Shown here in pieces: positions 1 through 9,947 of a DNA stretch of 34,356 bases. The notes under the pieces were generated by a model. The model made no database searches. It was given only the letters and a program-made list of their open reading frames with translations, and had not been told where the DNA came from. The position numbers and the translations under genes are program-made. The DNA is taken from NCBI GenBank assembly GCA_002803225.1, contig NXFV01001626.1, forward strand, positions 1 through 34,356, given 5' to 3'. This stretch comes from Gamarada debralockiae (lineage: Eukaryota; Ascomycota; Leotiomycetes; Helotiales; Hyphodiscaceae). How positions within the stretch are numbered: position 1 is the stretch's first letter; each line of letters begins with the position of its first letter.

Positions 1-993
1 TTACTTGTTTGGAAGTCACTTAAGCTATAACTTCCTGGGTTATCAGCAATAGCTAGAGACTTACTTTATATACTAATAGCTAGTATATTTTAATTTAATA
101 TATATTTATATTATTTACAATTTATATGACTAGTAGGGAATAGGATCCTATTCTCATCCTACTACATAGGACGAAGGCCATGAGTAATCCCATCCCATAG
201 GATCCTACTTTAGTTATATGGGACGGGATCCTATAGGATAGTACGTAGTCTATAGTTTATAAATCAATTTATTATACGAATGCGATCCTTATAATGTTTA
301 TAATTAATGTAATTAATGCTTGTTCTTGTGTTTGTCGTACGTGCGATATTCGCGAAAACTAGAAAAATCCTATTGTCGGTAAGGTAGTTGCTGGCCTCCG
401 TGGGGTATCTTGCATTTTCGCCTCTTTATTTTCTACCCTTGAAAATAAAGTCAAAAATGGTGTGTTCTCGATTATTATAAATTAGAACGTAATTATCATT
501 TCTTAATACTAATAAATAAGTAATATTTATATATTATCTTTAATTTGTACTCTTTCTATTCCCTAAAATGCATTTAATATAATGTCGTTTTTTTAATTCT
601 CGAGGGCCGTTTTCCCAAAAGGTTTTTGGAATTACGACTGTATCGGCCCGTTCCTCCCCCCCGAAAAAGCGGTGTCAACTTGCAGCCAACGAGTCCTCGG
701 GCAAGTCCGACCCATCCTCCTCATCTTTGTTCCTAGCTGCGTCTCAGGTCGCGAGGCATCCGTTTGTAAAGTTGCATGAGTTTGGTTTCGGCCACCAGTA
801 AAGAGATGTTGTGACCGTGTGCTCTGAGCGGACGACGAACCTTATTGCATGGGTGTTCTCCGATCGCAAACCTGCCTGCTGCTGCTGTGTTGCGGATTAT
901 GAATAACTCTATCTCTTCTACATTATCATTCTAACGCTGCCGTTCATACTTTCTTACAGCCCGAAGAAAACTTCTCCTCAAACGCGAGACATA
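1..993. other. AT-rich edge and upstream region of the methyltransferase gene
   Basis: No coding frame was recognised. The first 600 bases are strongly AT-rich and contain clustered palindromes (listed separately), which suggests an old repeat at the window edge. From about 600 to 993 the base composition becomes mixed and would hold the promoter and 5' leader of the gene at 994. A TCTTACAG at about 952-959 could be the acceptor of an intron in the leader, but there is no way to confirm it here. Confidence 0.5.
131..164. repeat. Imperfect palindrome centred on GGATCC
   Basis: A perfect 16-base palindrome, GAATAGGATCCTATTC, lies at 138-153. It is flanked by TAGTAGG on the left and its complement CCTACTA on the right, the right arm being offset by a few bases. 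Two more GGATCC cores follow at about 200 and 226 inside similar sequence (CCCATAGGATCC and GGGATCCTATAGG). This could be part of an LTR or another repeat; the family was not recognised. Confidence 0.5.
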
Positions 994-2282
994 ATGGCCG
1001 AATCGCAAGCTGAACCATCGCAGGCTCATTTCGAGGCCGAAGATGATGACTACGAGAATGATTCAGCGCTTGGTGTGGATAATCCTTCTTCAACCACATC
1101 ATTGAGTTCCAGCATCCTGAAGCACCGGACGGAGAACGGCAGAACATACCATGCTTACAAGGATGGAAAGTATGCGTTCCCGAACGATGAGGGTGAGAAC
1201 GATCGCCTTGATTTGCAACATCACCTATTTAGTTTGACCTTTGAGAACAAATTATGTTTGTGCCCTGCTGGAACAGAGAAGCAAGTGCATCGCGTGCTTG
1301 ATGTTGGCACCGGTACTGGAATCTGGGCAATCGACTATGCCGATGAGCATCCCGAATCACAGGTTCTTGGGATTGATCTCAGTCCTATCCAACCACTACT
1401 TATCCCACCGAATGTCGCTTTCGAGGTTGACGATCTTGAGGAAACTTGGACCTTTTCTGAAAAGTTCGACTTTATCTATAGCCGAATGATGACAGGCTCG
1501 TTCGAAGATTGGCCACGATTCTTCCAACAATGTTACGAGTAAGATGCCTCGAGAGGACCATTTTCCCTTGCGTGTCAATCTTTGTATCTCCGCCTATAAC
1601 TTCTCCCCCGTTACTTCATTCATACATCTACTGACACTTGCAAGAAACCTCGCCCCAGGGGGTTACATTGAGCTGGCGGATGTGTGCTTTCCGGTTCAGG
1701 TCAAGGATAATTCACTTCCCATGGATTCGGCACTGAAGAAATGGTGTGAGCTTATGATGGAGGCAGCCGAGAAACTGAAACGTCCTTGGGATAGCGCAAG
1801 ATATTATAAGTCACAGCTCGAAACCGCCGGCTTCATCAATGTCGTAGAGAGCAAGTACATCTGGCCACAAAACAAATGGCCTAAAGATGCGAAACTCAAA
1901 GAACTAGGTATGTCCGATTTCTTATATTTTCATCCGAGTTTCTGCGAAAATAGTACGCTTAGGTGTGGATGGCTTACTGGAGCTTACTATGTGAACCTAA
2001 TCAGAAATATGGCTAATGGAATAAATAGGAATGTGGAATCGAGAGAATTTGGTACCCGGAATTAAAGGCCTTAGCCTGAGGTTCTTCACTCAAATTTTAG
2101 GTTGGACGCACGAGGAATTAGATGTTTTCTTAGTAGATGTGAGGAAGGAAATGATGAATATGAAGTTTCATGCTTACTGGGACATGTAAGTTCTCATACT
2201 CTTTAACTATTCAAAACCTATATGATGGTCCTAATGTAATCGCAGATACGTTGTCTACGCTCAGAAGCCAAAGGAAGGATAA
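994..2282 (+). CDS. LaeA-like SAM-dependent methyltransferase
   Basis: Four exons at 994-1538, 1645-1907, 2029-2185 and 2246-2282 splice to 333 residues. Donors are GTAAGA, GTATGT and GTAAGT; all joins keep the frame. The class I methyltransferase fold shows motif I LDVGTGTGIWA at residues 102-112 and the motif II acidic loop in VLGIDLSP at 124-131. After the first join comes NLAPGGYIELAD, typical of the LaeA-like family, and the C-terminus reads YVVYAQKPKEG. The N-terminal 40 residues are acidic and low in complexity. Family members are usually 300-380 residues, so the gene looks full length. LaeA itself is a nuclear regulator of secondary metabolism, but most paralogues of this type have no assigned substrate, so this one could be regulatory or a small-molecule tailoring enzyme. 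It faces the P450 gene tail to tail. Confidence 0.92.
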
Positions 2283-2769
2283 CCTGTTTACTGCTATCCA
2301 CCTTCATTAATTCCATTTATTATAGTCTGTTTCTTATACTATTAGTATTTCCAACTTCGAATTATTGTTCGATCACTGTGATATTCTGTCCATCACCCAG
2401 AATTCCTGGGAATATTAAAGCTAAGCCCTATCGTTCTCTGTCTCTTCTAAGCACAATCCTCTTTCTACTACACTACGAATTACGGGGGCTATATACTCCG
2501 TCAGGCGGCGAGGGCAGTGGGATTTAGAGCATAGTTAAAGGACTCTGGGAATGTCCCAAAATGCTTTAATAGGGATGTCGAGTCCCTCTGACTCAACATA
2601 GTGAAGATGAATGTCCAAAGCTTAATACCTAAACTCATAGCCTGCTTACAAGGTCTGTTTCACTAGGACGATGGTCGTTGTAAGTGCCACTAGGAGAAGA
2701 ATTCCCATCGAGACTTAGCGAGTTTAGGATTTAGAATTCAAACTCCCTACCAAAAAGGCCTCCTATATA
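2283..2769. other. Convergent intergenic region
   Basis: This 487-bp stretch separates the 3' ends of the methyltransferase and the P450. No reading frame or RNA gene was recognised. It should hold both 3' untranslated regions and termination signals. Confidence 0.6.
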
Positions 2770-4543
2770 TCAGAGTCTGGGTTCTCGCTTTGTAATTCTC
2801 ATCCACATATCACTCTGTATAAAGAGACCTGCATTAAATGACTTCCACGGCTCTTGGGGGTTCACAAGTGTGAATTCAAAATTTCTGAGGAGCTATATGT
2901 ATGAATTCAGCAAATTTGTCATGGCGCATCATGAGACCTAGATAATTGGTACGTACCTCGACAAAAATCTTATTCAATTCAATCTGCCCCACATTCTTCC
3001 CCAGACATTGCCACTTTCCATACCCAAACACCATCTCCGAATTCAGTTCTCTTATTCTAATCTCCTCTGACGTACCTCTTAGCCATCTCTCTGGCCAGAA
3101 CATTTTCGAATCATCACCCCAGATCTTAGGATCCCGCATCAAACCAACCACAGACCATCCCACTTTCGTCTTTTCCGGAACGAAGTACCCATTGACTGTA
3201 TCTCCTCCAGCGGGAACTTCTTTGAACATTAGGCCTGTGACGGGTGGAAAGATGCGGAGCCCTTCTTTGATCACGGCTTGCAAGTATGGCATATTCCGCG
3301 CTTCAGAGTCTGTGATGGGGTTAGAGATGGAAGACTGAGAAATCTCATCCAGGAGTTTGGAGAGAACGTTTGGACTAGTTATGATGTGCAGGAGCGTGGC
3401 GCGGATTGCTGTCGCAGTGGTGTCGGAGCCAGCGAGGCTGGTAGGGGGAAAGGTCAGCAACGTGTGCATTTAACGGAAGGAATGGGAAAACAACGTACAT
3501 TTGCACGAGCGACTCTGACTCGGCCTCCTTCTGGGTGAGGCCGTGGCGAATGAATGATCCAAGCATGTCTCTCTCCTCCTTCTTGTCTGGCCCAAACCTT
3601 TCCGCAACTACTTGTTCGGCAATTCTGTGAGGTAGTTTCAGGATGTAGACTTTCGACAGAAGATTATATTATAGTACGTACCCCATCACCTTCCCGAGGC
3701 CAAGTACATCTTTCTCAGAGGGGATGAAACGCTGGAAAAATGGCGAGTGCAAGACTTGAGTCAGCCATGGAAGCACTCCGACTAGCATCATGATCGGAAT
3801 GCTCTCTTCGGTCTTCTGTATATAGGAATAGCAATCATGATCGTTAGGGAGGTATCCAAACGCTTTTCCAAATGCAACCTGTGAAATCACATCGAGAGTG
3901 AAGAATTGTGCCTTTCGCGCAAAATCGACTGGCTTATAAACTGATTCAGTAGATAGGTATTTCGTTTCGAGGAGGTGTATAAAATTCGCAATGTTATCGT
4001 CAATAGATTGTTCAAGATGTTCGTTCTCTTTCCCAGAGTACTAAATACAAGTTAGCATGGCATCCAACGAGGAGGCCTTGAAGCTATACTCCTGCTGCCA
4101 TCTTGGCCCGAAGCGCTGTATGCCTCTCATCATTTTTCTCGGAGAGTATATTGTCGTGATTTGGATGAAGTCGAATACCATCAAACCAATTAGAACGACA
4201 ATATAGTGTTCGGACATTTGACACCTTCCTCAGGATCTCTGCATCATTCGTAATAAGCTCGTTCGGGCCTATTCGCACAAGTCTGCCTAGAATTTCGCGG
4301 TTATCAAAAGTAACGACGGTCTTTTCGAATGTATTCCATACCATATTTCTCGCAAGCCTCAGCTGTGTCCAAATGCATCCTCCCTCCCATAGTATGCTTG
4401 AGGTGCCACCATTCTGAAAAGCCTGCCGAAAAAGGCCCTGGAATATGCCGTAATCGAAGCCAGGTCTGGGCGCGCTTTATGATCGCGACCGCGATAACAA
4501 TTCCGAGCACAGACAACGCCAACGCAGCAGATGAGAGAGCCAT
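2770..4543 (-). CDS. Cytochrome P450 monooxygenase (membrane-anchored, class II)
   Basis: Six exons on the minus strand (4543-4342, 4286-4090, 4040-3682, 3624-3499, 3437-2957, 2892-2770) splice in frame to 495 residues. A hydrophobic segment at residues 3-22 is the membrane anchor, followed by a proline-containing hinge (HIPGPF). The I-helix oxygen-binding motif AGSDTT is at 297-302, the K-helix ExxR is EGLR at 353-356, PERW is at 410-413, and the haem loop FGYGKWQCLG has its ligand at Cys439. The last short exon restores the usual P450 tail (EPWKSFNAGLF). No key residue is missing, so the gene looks functional. The substrate cannot be told from sequence; the overall style resembles the large fungal group that includes pisatin-demethylase-like and benzoate-hydroxylase-like enzymes. 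Its neighbour, a LaeA-like methyltransferase, makes a role in secondary or xenobiotic metabolism plausible. Confidence 0.95.
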
Positions 4544-4970
4544 ATTGTATCACCTCACTCGAGTGCTGCGGATTGATAACTTTGTAGGAACGGGTTTGAG
4601 CAGCGACCAAAATAGGAGGAGTGCGGGCAACTGCGAAGGACTTAGAAGCCCCGCTTCCGTATGCAAGAACCCCAATCCGTCCAAGCCCACTTGACTGGGC
4701 GTCCAATCTTTGTATCAGATTACCCGCCGAGCCATGCTTTCTCCCCTAAAGCTTAATGGGCGAATTGATCTTGTTAGCAGCGGATGGCGATCTAAGACGG
4801 GTTTTGGTAGATCTTTATTGTGTGTAATGGAAAAAGGATTGATTCCCAGAAGCTATGGTCTAGAAAGAGTACATTAGCGATCCGACGTAGGGCTGAGTCG
4901 ATGTTTATCCAATCGCATACTCGTTTCCCCTAGCACGTGCACGCTCCGGGTACTTGCACGGCGTTATTAT
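4544..4970 (-). promoter_or_regulatory. Upstream region of the P450 gene
   Basis: No gene was recognised. This is the expected promoter region of the P450. An eight-base palindrome, GCACGTGC, lies at 4933-4940; a CACGTG core is the kind of site bound by bHLH or bZIP factors, but one site is weak evidence. The region ends at the inverted-repeat element that begins at 4971. Confidence 0.35.
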
Positions 4971-5308
4971 ACCAAAAACGCGAATTCTCACTACTTTATA
5001 ACTTCACCAATATAATAGCTATTAACTTAATTTTTATATTAATCGATTGAGCTAAATTATCCGATATAGAAAATATAATAAAATCCTTTATTCATATATT
5101 GTGTTGTAAAATAATAAGGATTGAAAATCGCCCCCACTAAAATTTATCCCTTTTTTGTAAGGTACTCTAAAACCTATAATGCAACTGATAAATCTAGCCC
5201 TATACTATAATTTCTCATCTTATAGTTTGGTTCTATCAATTGGTAAAATTAAGTTAATAGCATTTATATTCATGAAGTTATTAAGGATTGAAAACTCGTG
5301 GTTTTGGT
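4971..5308. mobile_element. MITE-like element with long inverted arms
   Basis: The stretch 4971-5034 matches the reverse complement of 5245-5308. For example AAAATTAAGTTAATAGC and TGAAGTTAT occur in both arms, with the outer ends CCAAAAACGCG and its counterpart CGTGGTTTTGG. The arms are about 63 bases with scattered differences. The 210-bp interior is AT-rich, has no coding frame, and holds a further partial arm-like motif (AAGGATTGAAAA, near 5118). Size, AT-richness and lack of coding fit a miniature inverted-repeat element. A clear target-site duplication was not seen, so the exact outer ends are uncertain. Confidence 0.6.
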
Positions 5309-5700
5309 GTGATAGCTCTACGCAATGGAGTCTCACACATTGAAGACTCTGCGCAGAAGGTGCTGTATTGTAAAAAATACCAAGCTAAGGAGAGAAGGAA
5401 AAGGTTTTACGAGTACATAACCTGATATATCTGGAGGACGTGCTAGTACACTTGGCCCTTTATGTGACGGCCTAAAGGACCTAAGGCGCGGCGCCGAGAC
5501 CACTGCCGAGAAGGATAATGAGGCCCAGCTATTTAAGTTCATGGTCGAACCTAGAATTACACTAGATGCTAAGCTTGGCTTAACAAATACGCTATGTTTT
5601 GCGAAGTCTACCCCTCTTTCTGGCAAAGCTGCTCCTAATCCTAAGCCTAGCTCAACAAATGCGTCTCCCCTTAGTATAACAGCCCTAGCCCTCTCTAATG
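5309..5700. other. Repeat-island DNA with ambiguous open frames
   Basis: Frames on both strands stay open here for 80-100 codons, for example minus 5333-5626 and plus 5541-5783. Neither resembles a protein I know. The minus frame lies just downstream of the broken minus-strand frame at 5701-5975 and could be part of the same decayed element. No intact gene is claimed. Confidence 0.3.
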
Positions 5701-5975
5701 AATTCCCCTACTACGGGGGAAACCCCAATTACTTAACCTTTTCTTACTTGCCTAGCGTAGCTTGGCAACGCTCTTGCATATAGGCTCGAGCTCCTTGTAG
5801 AGCCGTCTTCTTTCTTTTTCACCCTTAGCTTAGTTTTCTCTAGTCTCAATGCGAATACCATTATGCTCATCTTGAATCCTCTGTGTGGTGCCCTGATAGT
5901 AATAGGTATACTTACAATAAGTCTATTTATCTATTGCTTTAACAAATTCGCTTGTTGTATTAGCTATTGTAGGTA
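5701..5975 (-). pseudogene. Decayed minus-strand coding fragment, probably of a mobile element
   Basis: Read on the minus strand, about 85 codons keep protein-like composition (segments such as TYCKYTYYYQGTTQRIQDEH and GEKERRRLYKELEPICKSVA) but are interrupted by three stop codons: TAG, TAA and TAG. Each is one or two G-to-A steps from TGG (Trp), the kind of change left by repeat-induced point mutation. The protein family was not recognised. A possible Copia-like LTR lies upstream on the same strand (6163-6360), so this may be a remnant of its internal region; that link is inference. Confidence 0.45.
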
Positions 5976-6078
5976 CTGAGTTGTGAGAGTAACAAGGTAA
6001 GAAGATATCAGAGTAAGAACATGAGATATATAATAAAGGTATAATAGAAATAGTAAAAATATTATATTAAAATAAAAT

Positions 6079-6116
6079 AAATTAAATTAAATTAAATTAA
6101 ATTAAATTAAATTAAA
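6079..6116. repeat. (ATTAA)n microsatellite
   Basis: A run of about seven ATTAA units in an AT-rich tract. A shorter run of the same unit appears near 27600. Confidence 0.85.
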
Positions 6117-6162
6117 TTTTAAATTTTATAGTACAAAATAATATATTCCTTCGAGATAAACG

Positions 6163-6360
6163 TGTTGACGCGCTTGTGGGGCATATACTTAGAGTATACG
6201 TAGTATATACTTTCGCGTAGTCAGTGACGTTCTCTACCCTAAGTGAGCTTTATGCCGAAGGCTACTCCTCTACCCTGACGGAGGGTTTCTCTACCCTGAG
6301 CGAGCTGGAACCCGGTCGATATTAATCTGTTATATGTATGAACTAAGTATTATTAATACA
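6163..6360 (-). mobile_element. Possible solo LTR of a Ty1/Copia-type element
   Basis: On the minus strand the 198-bp segment starts TGTATTAATAATAC and ends CGCGTCAACA, so it has the TG..CA ends expected of an LTR. The bases after it on that strand, CGTTTATCTCG, resemble the half-tRNA primer site (CGTTATCAG-like) that follows many fungal Copia LTRs. Inside, a short phrase of the type AGGGTAGAG occurs three times. No matching second LTR and no target-site duplication were seen, so this is tentative. Confidence 0.4.
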
Positions 6361-6402
6361 TTGAGATGAAGTCCACGAGAAGTTAAAGGAGCATCACCCG
6401 TC

Positions 6403-7253
6403 TCACAGCCACATCATAAGAAAACCTGGAACAACAATGAGCGCACCCATAACCCCCTCGACCCCGACCCATCGACTCATGAGTCCTGCCCTTAATGGTA
6501 CCGCTCCACCAGTGAACTGAACTCCAGTAGTCGTTACAGTTTGAGTCGATGTAACAGCACTTGACGAAGTGCTAGACGTAGTTGCGGCCACTGTTGTCGG
6601 CTTTGTTGAAGTGCTACTTGGGACGGTGATTGAAGGCCCCGGAGTGCCATTCAACGAAGTTGTTGTTTGAGCTGGCGTTGGCAACAGTAAAGTTGCGCTT
6701 AGAGAACTGAAGAGCGCGCCTGCTTGCGCGGAATCGGTGGCTTGAACTGACACAGTAGTGACAGTTGTGATCTGGTACGATTCCGTCACGGTTGAAGGGG
6801 AGATATAGGTTAGGTAGTAGTACCAGTAGTACCAGGTAATCTCAAAGGTGAAGTAAGTGTACGTGATGATGGTGTGAGTGGACGCCGGAGGAGTCGTGAT
6901 GGTTGAGGTTGCTGCTCCTACACCGGCTGTTGTGACGGCGGTCCCAGCGCCAGCACATGTGTCTGGAGGCATAACGTAGGTAATGCCGTCTGAGCAGCAG
7001 ATTGCACCTGGGGGGACACATGAGAAGAGCCCTAAAGAAAGATTGATTAGCAAGACTGGCGAGAACTCGGTGCTCGAAGCATCTTGAGAAGCTTACCAGG
7101 GCAGGCGGGTATCCAGCCAGCCGTCGGGCATCCTTGGCGACCTTCAAGGAGAGATGCTCTTTTTTTCATATGGGGCTCATTATCAACAGACCCAATCGCT
7201 GATACAGCAGTAATGAAGAGAGCAAAGGTTGTGAAGTATCTTGTCAAAGACAT
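6403..7253 (-). CDS. Predicted GPI-anchored, Ser/Thr-rich secreted protein with six-cysteine head
   Basis: Two minus-strand exons, 7253-7097 and 7031-6403, join in frame (GTAAGC..TTTAG) to give 261 residues. Residues 1-19 form a signal peptide ending AVSA. A dibasic KKR at 30-32 could be cut by a Kex2-type protease. A compact head follows with six cysteines (42, 51, 57, 64, 65, 78), including a CC pair. Residues 110-128 are packed with Tyr, Trp and Phe (YFTFEITWYYWYYYLTY). The rest is a Ser/Thr-rich stalk likely to be O-glycosylated, and the last 20 residues are hydrophobic with small residues before them, as in a GPI-attachment signal. It is therefore expected at the cell surface or wall. 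The cysteine head resembles small domains in other fungal surface proteins, but I do not recognise a named family and no function is claimed. Confidence 0.8.
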
Positions 7254-8772
7254 GGCTGGACAAAAAATCAGGTGGTACCAAAATCATGAGAGAGCACTTC
7301 ATTCAAGTAAAGCGACAGAACAATGAGCTGGTTACCTTGGACTTAAATAGGTTAACTTTGTCCAGCCCGGAGCAATTCTGCACCCCTGAGAATCGCAGCC
7401 TCAGCGATTCCTGGGCTGCAGCCCTGCCTGCATTCTGGGTGATCCTTCCTCGCAGAATGTGTCCCAAAGGGGGTTAACAAGCGCTAAGATTCTGCTGCCT
7501 GACAATATCATCTGACCAATTGTTTCGTTGAAACTTGAGCCTGAGATTACTAAAAATGTTTTTATCAGCACTCTTCGGAGGTTTGTCACCCCACAAAAGA
7601 TCACTCTAATTTGACGTCGATAACTGTACTTATTACTGAAATACATTGCTTGACAACAATATCGATGGCTTTTTTGGTACGCGTTCCAGCGGAACTCTCA
7701 GAAATACTCATATCCAGTTCTGCTTTGAAATCTCTACAAATATCCTCTTAGGCTTTCAAATTCATAAATTAAGAAGTTTCTATACTTTTAGGCTCTCGCG
7801 AAAAGTTTGTCCTAGAGGAAAGGAAAAGAAAAAAAAAATTAAAATAAAAATAAAATAAAGAAAGGAAAAAGAAAGGAAAAAGGGACAAAGAAAACGGTTT
7901 ATCTCGTCTCTTCGGGAGGACAATTTGCCCGGCTTTACCTGTTTGCGTTACCTTCTACCTTTCGTACGACCCGGCCGCTCAGCCTCAGCCGCTCAAATGT
8001 AACTATTTTTACCCCACGCCCCGCAGATGCCCCACACCTCATTTCCCCTGCCTTAGTGTATGTAGCCTCCCTTCTTCGAATCTAGGAAGACCTTTCTCCG
8101 ATCCGACAAAAGCCCTGGAATTGAAAATCAGCATCATGCTCATTCCTATTTTCAACTTGAACATGCTCTGATCGTCTTTTTAGCTTTTACCGTTCGCTAC
8201 TCAGAATCTTCAAAGAATTTATAGTCACAGCAACTGCAACGAAGTTAGAAGCCCCTTTTTACTAAAACCCTTGTCAGCTCGGCAATCAACGATGGCAACC
8301 AACAGCTGAGCAAGCACACAGGAGAGTAGCTTGAATCCCTGCCATCCAATGCTGTCTTCATTAGCAAGGATCATAGATTGACTTCAGTGGGCTGATTTCG
8401 AAATCTTGATTAGCTAACAGGATGCAAGGCGTCCACTTATTCACGGATGCCTTCCGCGGAGTAGCGCAAGATGGAGCCGAAATGCGCACACAGTCCAATC
8501 ACAGAACAATTGTTTCACCCGATTTCGTGCTTAACAGGAGGTTACCCTAAGAAAGACGTAGCCACGCGCTCTATCCTGCCCTCCATTTCCGCATACTCTA
8601 TCATCCCTTCGACGACCCTGGTCGCGAATTGTTGTTATGAGAACCCTGATACTGAGGTGCATATAGCGCTAGTCTAAAATAGGCTTCAAAACGATTCAAT
8701 TCAAAGTCTCTGCCCTTTCCTACATAGTTCAGCCCTTCTGTTATATCTACAGCTTGATACAGCTTATTCCTG
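7254..8772. other. Gene-free stretch
   Basis: The first few hundred bases should hold the promoter of the secreted-protein gene at 6403-7253. A purine-rich, A-rich low-complexity tract lies at about 7818-7890. Several frames of 60-80 codons occur but none has recognisable content. I see no RNA gene or repeat family. Confidence 0.5.
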
Positions 8773-8842
8773 TTGCCTGTCCCGATAGCTAGTTGCCTGT
8801 ACCGATATCTTGTTGCCTGTACCGATAGCCTGCTGCCTGTCC
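8773..8842. repeat. 20-bp tandem repeat, about 3.5 copies
   Basis: Units begin at 8773, 8793 and 8813, each TTGCCTGTaCCGATA plus five variable bases, followed by a partial fourth (CTGCCTGTCC) at 8833. The units differ at only a few positions. Confidence 0.85.
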
Positions 8843-9044
8843 CTAGATATCAACGTATCTTCTAGACCTATCAACACGAATATTGGAAGGTATGAGGATA
8901 GATTCAGACCTTTCATCTCTCTCTTCTCCTCTCCGTTCCTCCTCTGTCAGTCCCTCTTATTCGAACTGTGCAAGCTTCTCTTTTTCTATCTCCGCCAGTC
9001 TCTCTCGTTCTGGCTGTTGACAGGTCTATAAGGTACGGTGATAT

Positions 9045-9449
9045 CTAGGGTTCAGAAGAGGCCATCGGAACAGACCATTGGAGCTGGCCATCGGGATTGA
9101 CCGAATAGCCAGAGTCCAGCTGTAGATATAAGGGAAGGGTTGAACTCTGTAGAAAAGGGTAGAGATTTGGAAGAGAAGCATCTTTGAGCCTATTTTGGAC
9201 TAGCATTGTATACACTACTGTATTAGGGTACTCATACCAACACTGGCTATGCTTGCCGTATGTTATTTCCTTGTAGGGCAGGAGTTGCTTGTGGATCATG
9301 AGGGAATGGGCTTCCTTGAACATTAGCGAGATGCGATTGTAAGAGACCAGAATTATCATCTCAATTGAAAATTGTGGACCTCTCAAAGAATCCAAAGTAT
9401 ACCTATTGCCGTACAAAAAATGATATGCCATCGGGTTGAACTTCTCCAT
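9045..9449 (-). CDS. Hypothetical 134-residue open frame, uncertain
   Basis: An ATG-initiated minus-strand frame of 134 codons in an otherwise gene-poor stretch. The protein has ordinary composition without signal peptide, membrane segment or known motif, and I do not recognise it. No neighbouring exon was found that would lengthen it. It could be a small orphan gene, a relic of a larger gene, or chance. It lies just after a 20-bp tandem repeat and before a zone of coding relics, which favours a relic. Confidence 0.25.
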   Translation of the reverse strand: MEKFNPMAYHFLYGNRYTLDSLRGPQFSIEMIILVSYNRISLMFKEAHSLMIHKQLLPYKEITYGKHSQCWYEYPNTVVYTMLVQNRLKDASLPNLYPFLQSSTLPLYLQLDSGYSVNPDGQLQWSVPMASSEP

Positions 9450-9947
9450 CTCGATGTAGATTAGCTATGAACGGATATTTGCTCTCCTCTTTGTGACATT
9501 GTGCCGAATCACCGGCGTCGCCTGGTTTGCCTTGCTGTGTTCCTTGTACTTTGCATTGCTATGCCGTAATCGTGCATCGAGGCTATGAGATTAGGCGATA
9601 TACCGGCATTAAGGCAACTTGATGGAATTGATGGTATCTAAGGAGGGAAGGTTATCCATCTACAGAGGGAAGAAGACAGTTAAGCACGGAATCTAAACTA
9701 AATATAATATAGTATCCTGATTCGACAAAGGCAGTGGACGACAGCCAAACAACGGGGAAGGTTCTATTAACACGCAGAAGGTCAGTAAATCTCATTGGTC
9801 GTAATATCCCTCCCCACCCTGGTTGCACCTTCATATTTAAAGCGTCAACAGAAAACGCAGCAAAATATTCTTACATCCTAGCAGCACATATGCAACACAG
9901 TGGAATTTAATATTAGTGTACTAATCAACAGAAATCTGAACTTCATA
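9450..9947. other. Gene-free stretch
   Basis: No gene, repeat or RNA feature was recognised. One short minus-strand frame (9652-9834, 60 codons) has no recognisable content. Confidence 0.45.

Noticed and set aside
1908..2028. Extension of the methyltransferase frame through 1908-2065 without splicing
   Set aside because: It loses similarity after KELG, whereas removing 1908-2028 restores the family's C-terminal sequence in frame.
2946..3338. A 130-codon plus-strand frame opposite the P450
   Set aside because: Antisense shadow of the exon holding the ExxR and haem-binding motifs.
7818..7890. A-rich tract as a possible poly(A) tail of a LINE or retrocopy
   Set aside because: No coding sequence with reverse-transcriptase features and no target duplication was seen on either side; simple low complexity is enough.
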